DNA of 64,000 nt from Paramesorhizobium endophyticum (lineage in GTDB: Bacteria > Pseudomonadota > Alphaproteobacteria > Rhizobiales > Rhizobiaceae): the NCBI RefSeq assembly GCF_014640615.1, contig NZ_BMHH01000011.1:82253-146252 (forward strand), in the 5' to 3' direction. The notes under the pieces were generated by a model that was not told the DNA's origin, did no database searches, and worked only from the letters and a program-made list of their open reading frames with translations. Below are positions 32,808 to 39,876 of the stretch, one piece after another; positions within the stretch are counted from its first letter, which is position 1; each line of letters starts with the position of its first letter. A program made the translations under genes and the position numbers.

Positions 32808-33062
32808 ATGACTGATCTTCTCTTCGAGAGAGACACCAACCGCGCCCCGGCCGGAACCCGTTCAGGCGTGCTGGAAATGCGCGACGGCAAGGTGCTGCGC
32901 TATGCCGTCACCGCAGGCGCCGGGCGTCCGTCCGCATCGCACAGGATTTACCATCGAAGTGAACTCGTAACGAGACACGGCCAGCCGGCTGTAACGTCCC
33001 TTCCAGAAGGCTGGTCAAGCCGGAGGTTCCGCGAGGAGCCTTCGTTTTTTGCGCAAAAATAA
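32808..33062 (+). pseudogene. Chimeric scar: lysophospholipase gene 5' end fused to PepSY-like gene 3' end
   Basis: Bases 32808 to about 32928 copy the first 40 codons of the hydrolase gene at 35515 (MTDLLFERDTNRAPAGTRSG, KVLRYAVT). From about 32931 the sequence copies the PepSY-like gene's last codons, stop and terminator, with 66 bases (32967-33032) identical to 30096-30161. The two parts are in different frames, so the 84-codon open frame encodes a nonsense tail after residue 40. The junction lies in shared GGCGTC/GGTCGTC sequence near 32925-32935. This is the expected breakpoint of a tandem duplication or allele insertion, not a functional gene. Confidence 0.85.
33018..33056 (+). terminator. 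Duplicated, diverged PepSY-gene terminator
   Basis: CGGAGG, a short loop and GCCTTCG followed by TTTTTT: the stem is weaker than the original at 30146-30183 but still plausible. Its distance to the next start codon (84 nt) equals that of the first copy (85 nt). Confidence 0.6.
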
Positions 33063-33075
33063 CCACAATCTAAGA

Positions 33076-33107
33076 TTGATTATACACATTCTCTTAAGTT
33101 GTATATG
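33076..33107 (+). promoter_or_regulatory. Candidate promoter of the third beta-helix paralogue
   Basis: TTGATT (33076-33081) and TATATG (33102-33107) are separated by 20 bp, longer than ideal. The sequence aligns with the paralogue 1 promoter (TTGATA ... TATACA, both followed by AAGGC), with about three extra bases in the spacer. Its activity may therefore be weaker. Confidence 0.45.
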
Positions 33108-33139
33108 CTGAAGGCAATCGGCTCACAGGAGGAGACATC

Positions 33140-34240
33140 ATGAGCGACGCAGATTGCTTTACCTGGCACACCGATCAGGACGATACCTACGACGGAACTT
33201 GCGGCAGCATGGTCGTACCCGGCTATGCATCAACATTCAACAAGAACCAGCCCTACGGCTTCACCATGAAAGGCAAAAGCACGGATACGCTGACCCTGCA
33301 GCCGCTATCCGCCGGAGCAGGCAACTTTACCTTCTGGGCACACCATTCCGAGTCATCAATCAGCTTGATGAAATTCAACATCGAGAGCGGTACGTTTGCA
33401 TATAGGCCCCATGGCATAACGGGCCTGGTCATCGGCAACAACGCATCGGCGCAGGGACGAGAGCTTTCCCCCAATGTCCTGTTTACCGTCACCGGCAATT
33501 GCCTGCTGGAAGCGTATGAAATAACCGCCCTTAGCATCGATAAGAAGCCGGACCCCTGCACCCAGGTCAAAGTCACCAAAACCGGTGTCTTCTCTCTCAC
33601 GGCGACGTCCGTTGGCGCTGCGTTCGTCGCAGACATTGGCGACGCCGGCTCGATGCAGATCAAAGCCAATCAGATTATTCTGGAATATGGTAGCTATCAG
33701 ACATATGGGACCGCGCCAACCGGAGGATATTCCCTTGATATCGACACTTCGGGGGCCGCGCCTACGGATGTGTCGGGAATCACCGCTTCCAACACAACCA
33801 TACTTTGCGAATATGCATCGAAGGCGCGACTGCAATCCAAAAACCTATCGCTGACGAACACTCACATTCGCGTTAGAGATACGGCTGCGGTTGAGGTAAA
33901 TTGCGATGCGATGACGGTCAACAATTCCTTTTTTGACCTGTCGCCGGGCTCCGCCACCATCACCATCAACGGCGCCAAGAAGGTAGACCTTCCCTTCGAC
34001 GTCAAGCAATGCCCTAAAGGCATGATCAATTTCATCCCGACAGGCGAGGTGGGCACCGGCTCATTCCGGATAACCATTTACGGGGGTATTCAATATCTGC
34101 AGACCTATTTTGATGTCATGGCGAACGCTGGCCTGTTCGCCATAAATGGAGCGGTCTGGAGCAGATCACCCATCAATGGATGGACGCTCACACCCGACTA
34201 TTCCAGCCCCTATATGGTGGTGAAGCTGGTCAAGGCCTAA
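33140..34240 (+). CDS. Novel CFTWH-motif beta-helix-like protein, paralogue 3
   Basis: 366 residues; same unnamed family. The N-terminus has DCFTWHTDQDDTYDGTCG and TFNKNQPYGFTMKGK. It shares the GNC strand, CTQVKV, TILCEYASKARLQSKNLSL and DLPFDVKQCPKGMINFI blocks with paralogues 1 and 2, and the SPINGWT end with paralogue 2. AGGAGGAG precedes ATG 33140. By position it is the duplicate partner of paralogue 1, with similar promoter and equal terminator-to-start spacing, but the protein sequences are strongly diverged. No secretion signal is visible. Confidence 0.82.
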   Translation: MSDADCFTWHTDQDDTYDGTCGSMVVPGYASTFNKNQPYGFTMKGKSTDTLTLQPLSAGAGNFTFWAHHSESSISLMKFNIESGTFAYRPHGITGLVIGNNASAQGRELSPNVLFTVTGNCLLEAYEITALSIDKKPDPCTQVKVTKTGVFSLTATSVGAAFVADIGDAGSMQIKANQIILEYGSYQTYGTAPTGGYSLDIDTSGAAPTDVSGITASNTTILCEYASKARLQSKNLSLTNTHIRVRDTAAVEVNCDAMTVNNSFFDLSPGSATITINGAKKVDLPFDVKQCPKGMINFIPTGEVGTGSFRITIYGGIQYLQTYFDVMANAGLFAINGAVWSRSPINGWTLTPDYSSPYMVVKLVKA

Positions 34241-34349
34241 AGCCGTTTTAAGAAACCCCGGTACCGCTTTCCACTTGGATAGGCACAGTTTCCGCGGAAA
34301 GCCCACCATTCATTTTAACTGGGCGCAATATTATAATGAGGAGAAAATT

Positions 34350-35393
34350 ATGACCGACGCACCTTGCTTCACCTGGCATGTAGATCAGGACGATGTCTAT
34401 GACGGCGCCAAATGTGACAGCATGACAATCAACGGCGCCCCGACGGCATTCAACAAGGACCAGCCCTACAGTTTCACCATGACGGGAAGGCCCGACGACA
34501 CTCTAACCCTGAAGACAACCTCCTACGATGTCACCAACTGGCCCTCCAATTCGACAGGCAAGGCGGCCACATTCAACATCAACAGCGGAAAATTTATATA
34601 TAACGGAGGCGCTTTAAACTTTGGTCTTGCAGGTACGGACCAATCGAACATATTGGTAAATATTAAAAGCCAAATGTTCTTGCAGGTCAGTTCGATCATA
34701 TTCGGCGAGCGAGGCAATACTCCTGCTGCCACAATCGACATCCGCGAAAATGGCATTCTTTCCGCTGAAGCTTCGGCATTTGCGGGCGCATACACCGTTA
34801 CAATTTCTGACCGAGGCCTAATGAAGATTCAGGCCACCAACAGCTTCGATCTGGTCGACAGCAAAGTCACCGTAGACGCCAATCTTTCCCCGAGTGAAAT
34901 TTTCAATCTACAAACAAAACTTCCAGGCGGCGCCGTAACCGAAAATATCTCCGCCATACGAAGCCATATACACCTCCAATCATCGTCATCCGCACGCCTT
35001 ATAGCTAAGACTTTAAAGTTGAGCACTGCTGAATTTCTCGCTGAGAATAATTCCTATTTTGACATCAGTTTCGATAAATTAGATATCGGCGGCTCTTCAA
35101 CCTTCACATTGCTGCCACACTACGCAAGATTTGTCTTCACCGATTTAACGGGCAATGGAAAACCACCCCTTGTTTTCGACCAATATAAAGGGGTGTTCAA
35201 TTTCATTTCCACGCAAGGCAAGAACGACGGAAAATTCCGCTTTTTTGTCGGAAATAATAACCTTAATGACGCCCGGGAGCTTTGGAAAAACCTGTCAACG
35301 AACGGCCTCTTCGCCATCAATTACAAAATAACCCACGGTGAAGGACTTCGATACAGTTACAACACGCCGTTTTTGGAGTGTTCCCTGGCATAA
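34350..35393 (+). CDS. Novel CFTWH-motif beta-helix-like protein, paralogue 4
   Basis: 347 residues from ATG 34350 with GAGGAG upstream; an extension to 34275 has no counterpart in the other paralogues. The N-terminus PCFTWHVDQDDVYDGAKC and AFNKDQPYSFTMTG is conserved, but the rest is the most diverged of the four. The GNC cysteine and the middle and C-terminal cysteines of paralogues 1-3 are gone (IHLQSSSSARLIAKTLKL replaces the TMTCKSSSRTRL block). Strand-turn periodicity remains. It is probably co-transcribed with paralogue 3 (109-nt gap). Position matches duplication of paralogue 2. Confidence 0.8.
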   Translation: MTDAPCFTWHVDQDDVYDGAKCDSMTINGAPTAFNKDQPYSFTMTGRPDDTLTLKTTSYDVTNWPSNSTGKAATFNINSGKFIYNGGALNFGLAGTDQSNILVNIKSQMFLQVSSIIFGERGNTPAATIDIRENGILSAEASAFAGAYTVTISDRGLMKIQATNSFDLVDSKVTVDANLSPSEIFNLQTKLPGGAVTENISAIRSHIHLQSSSSARLIAKTLKLSTAEFLAENNSYFDISFDKLDIGGSSTFTLLPHYARFVFTDLTGNGKPPLVFDQYKGVFNFISTQGKNDGKFRFFVGNNNLNDARELWKNLSTNGLFAINYKITHGEGLRYSYNTPFLECSLA

Positions 35394-35514
35394 GCTCAAA
35401 ACGGCGCGGCTGAGCCCTTCCGGCGGAAAATCTCGTCCTTCCATTTGACCTTTGCCCTTCGCCAGCCTATCGAAGAAACATCCTGTCGATCCGGGGCGCC
35501 GCTGGCGAAGCCGC

Positions 35515-36492
35515 ATGACTGATCTTCTCTTCGAGAGCGACACCAACCGCGCCCCTGCCGGCACCCGTTCAGGCATGCTGGAGGTGCGCGACGGCAAGGT
35601 GCTGCGCTATGCCGTCACGCCGGGCGTCGGCGCCTCGCCGCGCGGCACCGTCATCCTTCTTCATGGGCGCAACGAATATATCGAGAAATATTTCGAGACC
35701 ATGGCCGACCTCGCCGCCGCCGGCCTGACCGTCGCGACCTTCGACTGGCGCGGACAGGGCGGATCGAGCAGGCTGGTCCGCGATCCGCTACGCGGCCATG
35801 TCGACAGCTTCAATGATTACGTGCTCGACCTCGGCGAAGTCATGCACGATCTCATCCTGCCGGAATGCCCGCCGCCCTATTACATCCTCGCCCATTCGAC
35901 GGGCGGCCTCATCGCCCTGCTCGCCGCGCCGGTGCTTGAGGGCCATATCCGCCGTATGGTGCTGACCGCGCCCTTCCTTGGCCTTCCCGGCTCGCGCCTT
36001 ACGATCGGCGGCATCCGCCTTGCGACCCGGACAGCGGGGCTCGTTGGGCTCGGGCGTTATTACGCCAATGGCCGGCGCGGGGAAGCGCAGCCCTTCGCCG
36101 GCAATGCGCTGACGAGCGACCCGCGCCGCTTCCTGCGCAACGCCGAAATCATCCGCTACCATCCGCAACTGGGCTTGGGCGGCCCGACGGCGCGCTGGGT
36201 TTCATCCGCGTTGCAAGCCATGGAGCGGGCGCATGAGCATCATTTCACCAGCAATTTCAGCATCCCTACCCTGATCGTCGCGGCGGGGGCGGACAAGGTG
36301 GTCTCGACGCTCACCACCGAACGCTATGCCGCCCGCCTGCGCAATGGCGCGCTGCTCGTCATCGAGGGGGCGCGCCATGAAATTCTGCAGGAAGCCGATT
36401 TCTTCCGGGAGCAGTTGCTGGCCGCTTTCGATGCGTTCATTCCCGGCTCGGATGAGGTGGAAATCGATCAGCCTGCATTCAGGAGCGCATGA
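35515..36492 (+). CDS. Alpha/beta hydrolase, lysophospholipase/monoacylglycerol lipase type
   Basis: 325 residues from ATG 35515. VILLHGRNEYIEKYFETM carries the oxyanion region. The nucleophile serine is in ILAHSTGGLIALL near residue 127, the acid in VAAGADKVVS near 264, and the histidine in EGARHEILQE near 290. It matches the PldB/Hydrolase_4 group acting on lysophospholipids or monoglycerides. There is no signal peptide. The first 40 codons and about 60 nt upstream are duplicated at 32741-32928. It converges on the hisN-like gene, with stop codons within 25 nt. Confidence 0.88.
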   Translation: MTDLLFESDTNRAPAGTRSGMLEVRDGKVLRYAVTPGVGASPRGTVILLHGRNEYIEKYFETMADLAAAGLTVATFDWRGQGGSSRLVRDPLRGHVDSFNDYVLDLGEVMHDLILPECPPPYYILAHSTGGLIALLAAPVLEGHIRRMVLTAPFLGLPGSRLTIGGIRLATRTAGLVGLGRYYANGRRGEAQPFAGNALTSDPRRFLRNAEIIRYHPQLGLGGPTARWVSSALQAMERAHEHHFTSNFSIPTLIVAAGADKVVSTLTTERYAARLRNGALLVIEGARHEILQEADFFREQLLAAFDAFIPGSDEVEIDQPAFRSA

Positions 36493-36522
36493 TCCAGGGT
36501 CAGCCCCCGACAGGATCATGCG
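36486..36522. terminator. Hairpin spanning two convergent stop codons
   Basis: CGCATGATCC (36486-36495) and GGATCATGCG (36513-36522) are perfect 10-bp arms with a 17-nt loop. They contain the stop codons of the hydrolase (+) and hisN-like (-) genes. It may terminate both transcripts; no T run is present. The arm resembles the GCATGATCC core of D repeats. Confidence 0.5.
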
Positions 36523-37301
36523 TTGAGCAGTTCCAGCGCTGCCCGGTGAAGCTCCGGCGTGGCGGCGGCGATGATGTCTCCGCCCGTTTCCGCCGGGCCG
36601 CCATCCCAGCGCGTCACTACGCCGCCGGCCTTTTCGATGATGGGAATGAGCGCCACGATATCGTATGGCTGCAATCCTACCTCGACGGCGATATCCACGA
36701 AGCCGAGCGCCACCATGGCGAAGGCATAGCAATCGACGCCATAGCGCGGCAGGCGCACCACCGCCTCCAGCCGGTCATAGGCGAGCCGCTTGGCCTCCTT
36801 GTAGAGCGCAGGCGTGGTGGTGAATAAGGTGGCATCCGCGAGCTCGGCCGTCTCGCGCGTTTTCAAGCGTCGGGACTCCACCGCCTCCCCCGCCCGCTCG
36901 TAATAGGACGCCTCGCCATCGCAATAGAAAAGCTCGCCCGTGAAAGGCTGCGACATCAGCCCAGCTTCCGCCTTGCCATTGATCGTGAGGCCCACCAGCG
37001 TTCCCCAGACCGGCAGGCCGGAAATGAACGCCCGTGTGCCGTCTATGGGATCGATGACCCAGACATGGCTGTGATCGAGATTTTCCGAGCCGTGCTCCTC
37101 GCCCAATATGCCGTGATCGGGATAGGCCTCGCGGATCACCTGCCGGATCGCCCGCTCCGCCTCGCGGTCGGCTTCCGTCACCGGGTCGAACCCGACAGCA
37201 TATTTGTTATGGACCGTTCCGGGCATGCGGAACCGTGGCAATGTTTCCGCCGCAGCGGTCGCCGCGATCTTCATGAGAAATGACTTTTCGACGGTTGCCA
37301 T
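36516..37301 (-). CDS. hisN: Inositol-monophosphatase-family phosphatase, probably histidinol-phosphatase
   Basis: 261 residues from ATG 37301 (GGGAGGGAG upstream). Metal-site motifs are GEEHG near residue 67, DPIDGTRAFISGLP near 84-97, and a late GVDCYAFAMVALGFVDIAVEVGLQPYD block. The family includes inositol monophosphatase (SuhB), 3'-phosphoadenosine phosphatase and HisN. RAFISGLPVWGTLVGL and the VDCYA-type block favour HisN, but substrate is not certain from sequence. Upstream is the suhB/MmgR-type small RNA on the opposite strand. The frame opens to 37355 but the conserved start is MATVEKSF. Confidence 0.82.
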   Translation of the reverse strand: MATVEKSFLMKIAATAAAETLPRFRMPGTVHNKYAVGFDPVTEADREAERAIRQVIREAYPDHGILGEEHGSENLDHSHVWVIDPIDGTRAFISGLPVWGTLVGLTINGKAEAGLMSQPFTGELFYCDGEASYYERAGEAVESRRLKTRETAELADATLFTTTPALYKEAKRLAYDRLEAVVRLPRYGVDCYAFAMVALGFVDIAVEVGLQPYDIVALIPIIEKAGGVVTRWDGGPAETGGDIIAAATPELHRAALELLNA

Positions 37302-37410
37302 GGCTCCCTCCCTGAATTTGCTTTGGCTGACTGTTATCAGGGCAGACGGCTCCAAATCCAGCCTAAATTTTGAGCATTATAACTTATTGCCCAAATTATC
37401 ACATTTTAGC

Positions 37411-37439
37411 TTGACCGATTTTGCAACGCACCATAATGT
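37411..37439 (+). promoter_or_regulatory. Promoter of the small RNA
   Basis: TTGACC (37411-37416), 17 bp, TAATGT (37434-37439). It reads toward the hairpin-plus-terminator segment and lies between two minus-strand genes, so it can only serve a plus-strand non-coding transcript. Confidence 0.8.
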
Positions 37440-37445
37440 GGGCTT

Positions 37446-37524
37446 CGGACAGGGGCTCCTGTCTATGCCCTCCTTGGGCGTTTCCTCCCTAGACTTTGGA
37501 CCGCCCTCGGGCGGTCTTTTTTTT
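37446..37524 (+). ncRNA. suhB/MmgR (alpha-r8)-type trans-acting small RNA
   Basis: A predicted RNA of about 79 nt with its own promoter. Hairpin 1 is GACAGG-GGCT-CCTGTC (37448-37463). A single-stranded CU-rich centre reads TGCCCTCCTTGGGCGTTTCC, which includes CCTCC anti-Shine-Dalgarno-like segments. The 3' end is a perfect terminator, GACCGCCC-TC-GGGCGGTC (37499-37516), followed by eight T. Layout and central motif match my recollection of the alphaproteobacterial suhB (MmgR) Rfam family, named for proximity to inositol-monophosphatase genes such as the neighbour here. MmgR in Sinorhizobium controls polyhydroxybutyrate storage; that role is inferred, not shown. Confidence 0.85.
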
Positions 37525-37543
37525 ATGCGGGAAAGGTTGAGGC

Positions 37544-38434
37544 TCACTCTGCCGCCAGCGGCGGCTGGCCGAAATTATAGTCCGGCAACGAAGACAAATC
37601 CGCCAGGAACATGTTGATGTCCCGCCGCAGCATTTCAAAGCCGGAATGCTTCTCGAATGTGCGCTCGTTGAGATAGAGGCCGCGATTGACTTCGATCTGC
37701 AGCGCATGGAAGCCCTTGGCCGGCTTGCCGTAATGCTCGGTGATGAAGCCGCCCGCATAGGGCTTGTTGTGCGCGACGACATAGCCCATGTCGCGCAAGA
37801 GCTCAATCGCCGTTTCCGAAAGCGCCCGGCTGCACGACAGGCCGAACCGGTCGCCGACGATGAAATCCGGTCGCCCTATCCCCTCGCCCGCCCGGATGCC
37901 CGCGGGCATGGAGTGGCAGTCGATAAGCACGCAATAGCCGAACCGGCGCTCCGTATCGGCGATAAGGCGCGAGAGCACCGCGTGATAGGGCTTGTAGAGC
38001 GTCTCGATCCGCTGGAGCGCCTCGGCGAGCGGCAGTTTGCCGGGATAGATGTCCTGCCCCTCGCCGACGAGGCGGGGCACGGTGCCGAGGCCGCCGGCCA
38101 CCCGCGCCGACTGCGCATTGGCATAGGGCGGCAGCGGCTCGGTGAACATGCGCGGGTCGAGCTCATAGGGCTCGCGGTTGACGTCGAGATAGGCCCGCGG
38201 AAAATGCGCCAGAAGCATCGGCGCGCCCAGCGCCACCACACCGCCGAAAAGCTCATCGACATAACAATCCTCCGACCTGCGGATGGCATATTCATCGAGC
38301 CTGGAGGAAGCGAGAAAGCCGGGCGGATAATAGCGTCCGCTATGGGGAGAATCGAAGACAAAGGGAATGCGCTGCTCCGCGGGCGCACGGATCTCATGCG
38401 GCGGAATCAGGGAAAACTCACACTCCGGGGTCAT
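37544..38434 (-). CDS. N-formylglutamate amidohydrolase family protein
   Basis: 296 residues. Family blocks are VFDSPHSGRYYPP near residue 26, LDVNREPYELDPRMF near 103, LIDCHSMP near 170 (metal-ligand His) and HALQIEVNRGLYL near 243. By family it hydrolyses N-formylglutamate to glutamate and formate in histidine use, but no hut genes are nearby. In this order the gene is typically found next to cpdR, as here, so its cellular role may be different. A C-type repeat fills the upstream region. Confidence 0.88.
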   Translation of the reverse strand: MTPECEFSLIPPHEIRAPAEQRIPFVFDSPHSGRYYPPGFLASSRLDEYAIRRSEDCYVDELFGGVVALGAPMLLAHFPRAYLDVNREPYELDPRMFTEPLPPYANAQSARVAGGLGTVPRLVGEGQDIYPGKLPLAEALQRIETLYKPYHAVLSRLIADTERRFGYCVLIDCHSMPAGIRAGEGIGRPDFIVGDRFGLSCSRALSETAIELLRDMGYVVAHNKPYAGGFITEHYGKPAKGFHALQIEVNRGLYLNERTFEKHSGFEMLRRDINMFLADLSSLPDYNFGQPPLAAE

Positions 38435-38497
38435 CGGCGGACCGTTCGTGGACGAAACCTCATCCTTGGGAAACTGCCAGCAGAAGCGCGGCGTGTC

Positions 38498-38704
38498 TAG
38501 AGCCGTTCATGTTTTCATGGAATCAGTGCCAAGCGCCCTCGTGGTTCGAGGCGAATTCCGCTGCGCTCCATTCGCACCTCACCATGAGGACTACTGAGCG
38601 CCGGCGCCCCTTCACCCTCATCCTGAGGTGCTCGCGTAGCGAGCCTCGAAGGGCGAGGGTGAAGGGGTCACGGTAGCAACAGTTTCCAACCGTGAAACGC
38701 TCTA
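38498..38704. repeat. C-type palindromic repeat, copy C2 (Bru-RS-like)
   Basis: Second copy of the element at 10545-10748: CTAGAGCCGTTCATG left end, CCAAGCGCCCTCGTGG, CCTCATCCTGAGGTGC, TCGCGTAGCGAGCCTCGAAGG, and right end ACGCTCTAG. Bases 38705-38892, up to cpdR, contain no gene I can support. Confidence 0.8.
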
Positions 38705-38892
38705 GTCTTTGCCCTGCCCGCCCCGCTGATTCTGTCCTCGACACCGCTATGATTCGGATTCTATGTTGTAATGCCTTATTCATCCGATATTTACCAAAAG
38801 GGCGTTTCTTGAAAGCGGAACGAATCGCCCCAAAATGCCATTGAAGATGGAGCGGGCACGCCGCGGGTGGCCAGGAAATTTCGGACAGACCA

Positions 38893-39255
38893 ATGAAAAG
38901 AATCCTTCTAGCGGAAGATGACAACGATATGCGTCGCTTTCTGGTGAAGGCGCTTGAGAAGGCGGGCTACCATGTCACCCACTTCGACAATGGCGCCAGC
39001 GCCTATGAGCGGCTTCGCGAAGAGCCCTTCTCCCTGCTTTTGACAGACATCGTCATGCCCGAGATGGACGGGATCGAGCTGGCGCGCCGCGCGACGGAGA
39101 TCGACCCTGACCTGAAAGTGATGTTCATCACCGGGTTTGCGGCGGTTGCGCTCAATCCCGATTCGAATGCGCCGCGCGACGCGAAGGTGCTGTCGAAGCC
39201 GTTCCATTTGCGCGATCTCGTCAATGAGATCGAAAAGATGCTGGTGGCCGCCTGA
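38893..39255 (+). CDS. cpdR: Single-domain response regulator CpdR
   Basis: 120 residues, a receiver domain only. The acidic pair is Glu8-Asp9-Asp10 (AEDDNDMRRFL), the phospho-acceptor is Asp52 in LLLTDIVMPEMDG, and the conserved Lys is in VLSKPFHLRDLV near residue 104. MKRILLAEDDNDMRRFL is the family hallmark of CpdR. In Caulobacter it receives phosphate through the CckA-ChpT relay; when unphosphorylated it brings ClpXP to the pole for degradation of cell-cycle substrates. The neighbouring formylglutamate amidohydrolase gene is conserved in rhizobia. Confidence 0.94.
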   Translation: MKRILLAEDDNDMRRFLVKALEKAGYHVTHFDNGASAYERLREEPFSLLLTDIVMPEMDGIELARRATEIDPDLKVMFITGFAAVALNPDSNAPRDAKVLSKPFHLRDLVNEIEKMLVAA

Positions 39256-39407
39256 CCGCCAGCATATGAGGCGCCGAAAGGTGCACATTTTTCGGGCAGG
39301 ACCACGCCGCCCGGGAAAACTCTTCGCCGGAAAACGAAATCTCGCGAAAGTTCAAAATCAGGCATTGACGGGCGCATTCCGATGTGGTGTATGCGCCCTC
39401 GTCGGAT

Positions 39408-39482
39408 GGGCGTGTAGCTCAGCGGGAGAGCACTGCATTGACATTGCAGGGGTCACAGGTTCAATCCCTGTCACGCCCACCA
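39408..39482 (+). tRNA. tRNA-Val (GAC)
   Basis: A 7-bp acceptor stem GGGCGTG (39408-39414) and CACGCCC (39472-39478), discriminator A, and encoded CCA at 39480-39482. The anticodon loop TTGACAT on stem CTGCA/TGCAG reads GAC at 39440-39442. The T arm has GGTTCAATCCC. A promoter TTGACG (39365-39370), 17 bp, TGTATG (39388-39393) lies upstream. The gene is the left border of a segment that looks inserted. Confidence 0.95.
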
Positions 39483-39876
39483 TCCGAACCCATGATATCC
39501 TTAAATATTGCGCTCCGCGTACATAGTCCCCGCTAGGTTCACTGAACCTAAGAGGCGGTATTGTCATTTCGCGAGCGTCCCCTATAGGCCCCATCACATG
39601 CATCGAATTGTAATCACGCCAGCGGCGTGCGCCTTGATTCTCGTGCTCGTCGGGTCAACCAAACCGCTCCTGTCTGCGCGAATCAACTCCGTGTCGCTAC
39701 GGCCCGTTTCCGTTACACGAATGAAGTCGAGCAAAAGCGCCGCACCCGGAGGAACGGTTCTGTCCATGATCTCCTTTCGGCAATGAAAACCGCCTCAGAG
39801 GGCGGTGTGGTTGATGATGTTGCTTTATCCAGCCATTCGTGAGAAAGGCCCCGCAGAGTTACTGAAGAGGCGCTGT
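39483..39876. other. Region between tRNA-Val and the O-antigen ligase-like gene
   Basis: About 394 nt with no supportable gene. TAGGTTCA-C-TGAACCTA (39534-39550) is a perfect 17-bp dyad. A GC hairpin, ACCGCC-TCAGAG-GGCGGT (about 39787-39804), reads as a terminator on the minus strand, where it is followed by TTTT, although nothing upstream is transcribed leftward. Short open frames such as 39600-39786 have poor coding character. Placement 3' of a tRNA gene is typical of integration sites, but I found no repeated tRNA 3' end. Confidence 0.4.
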
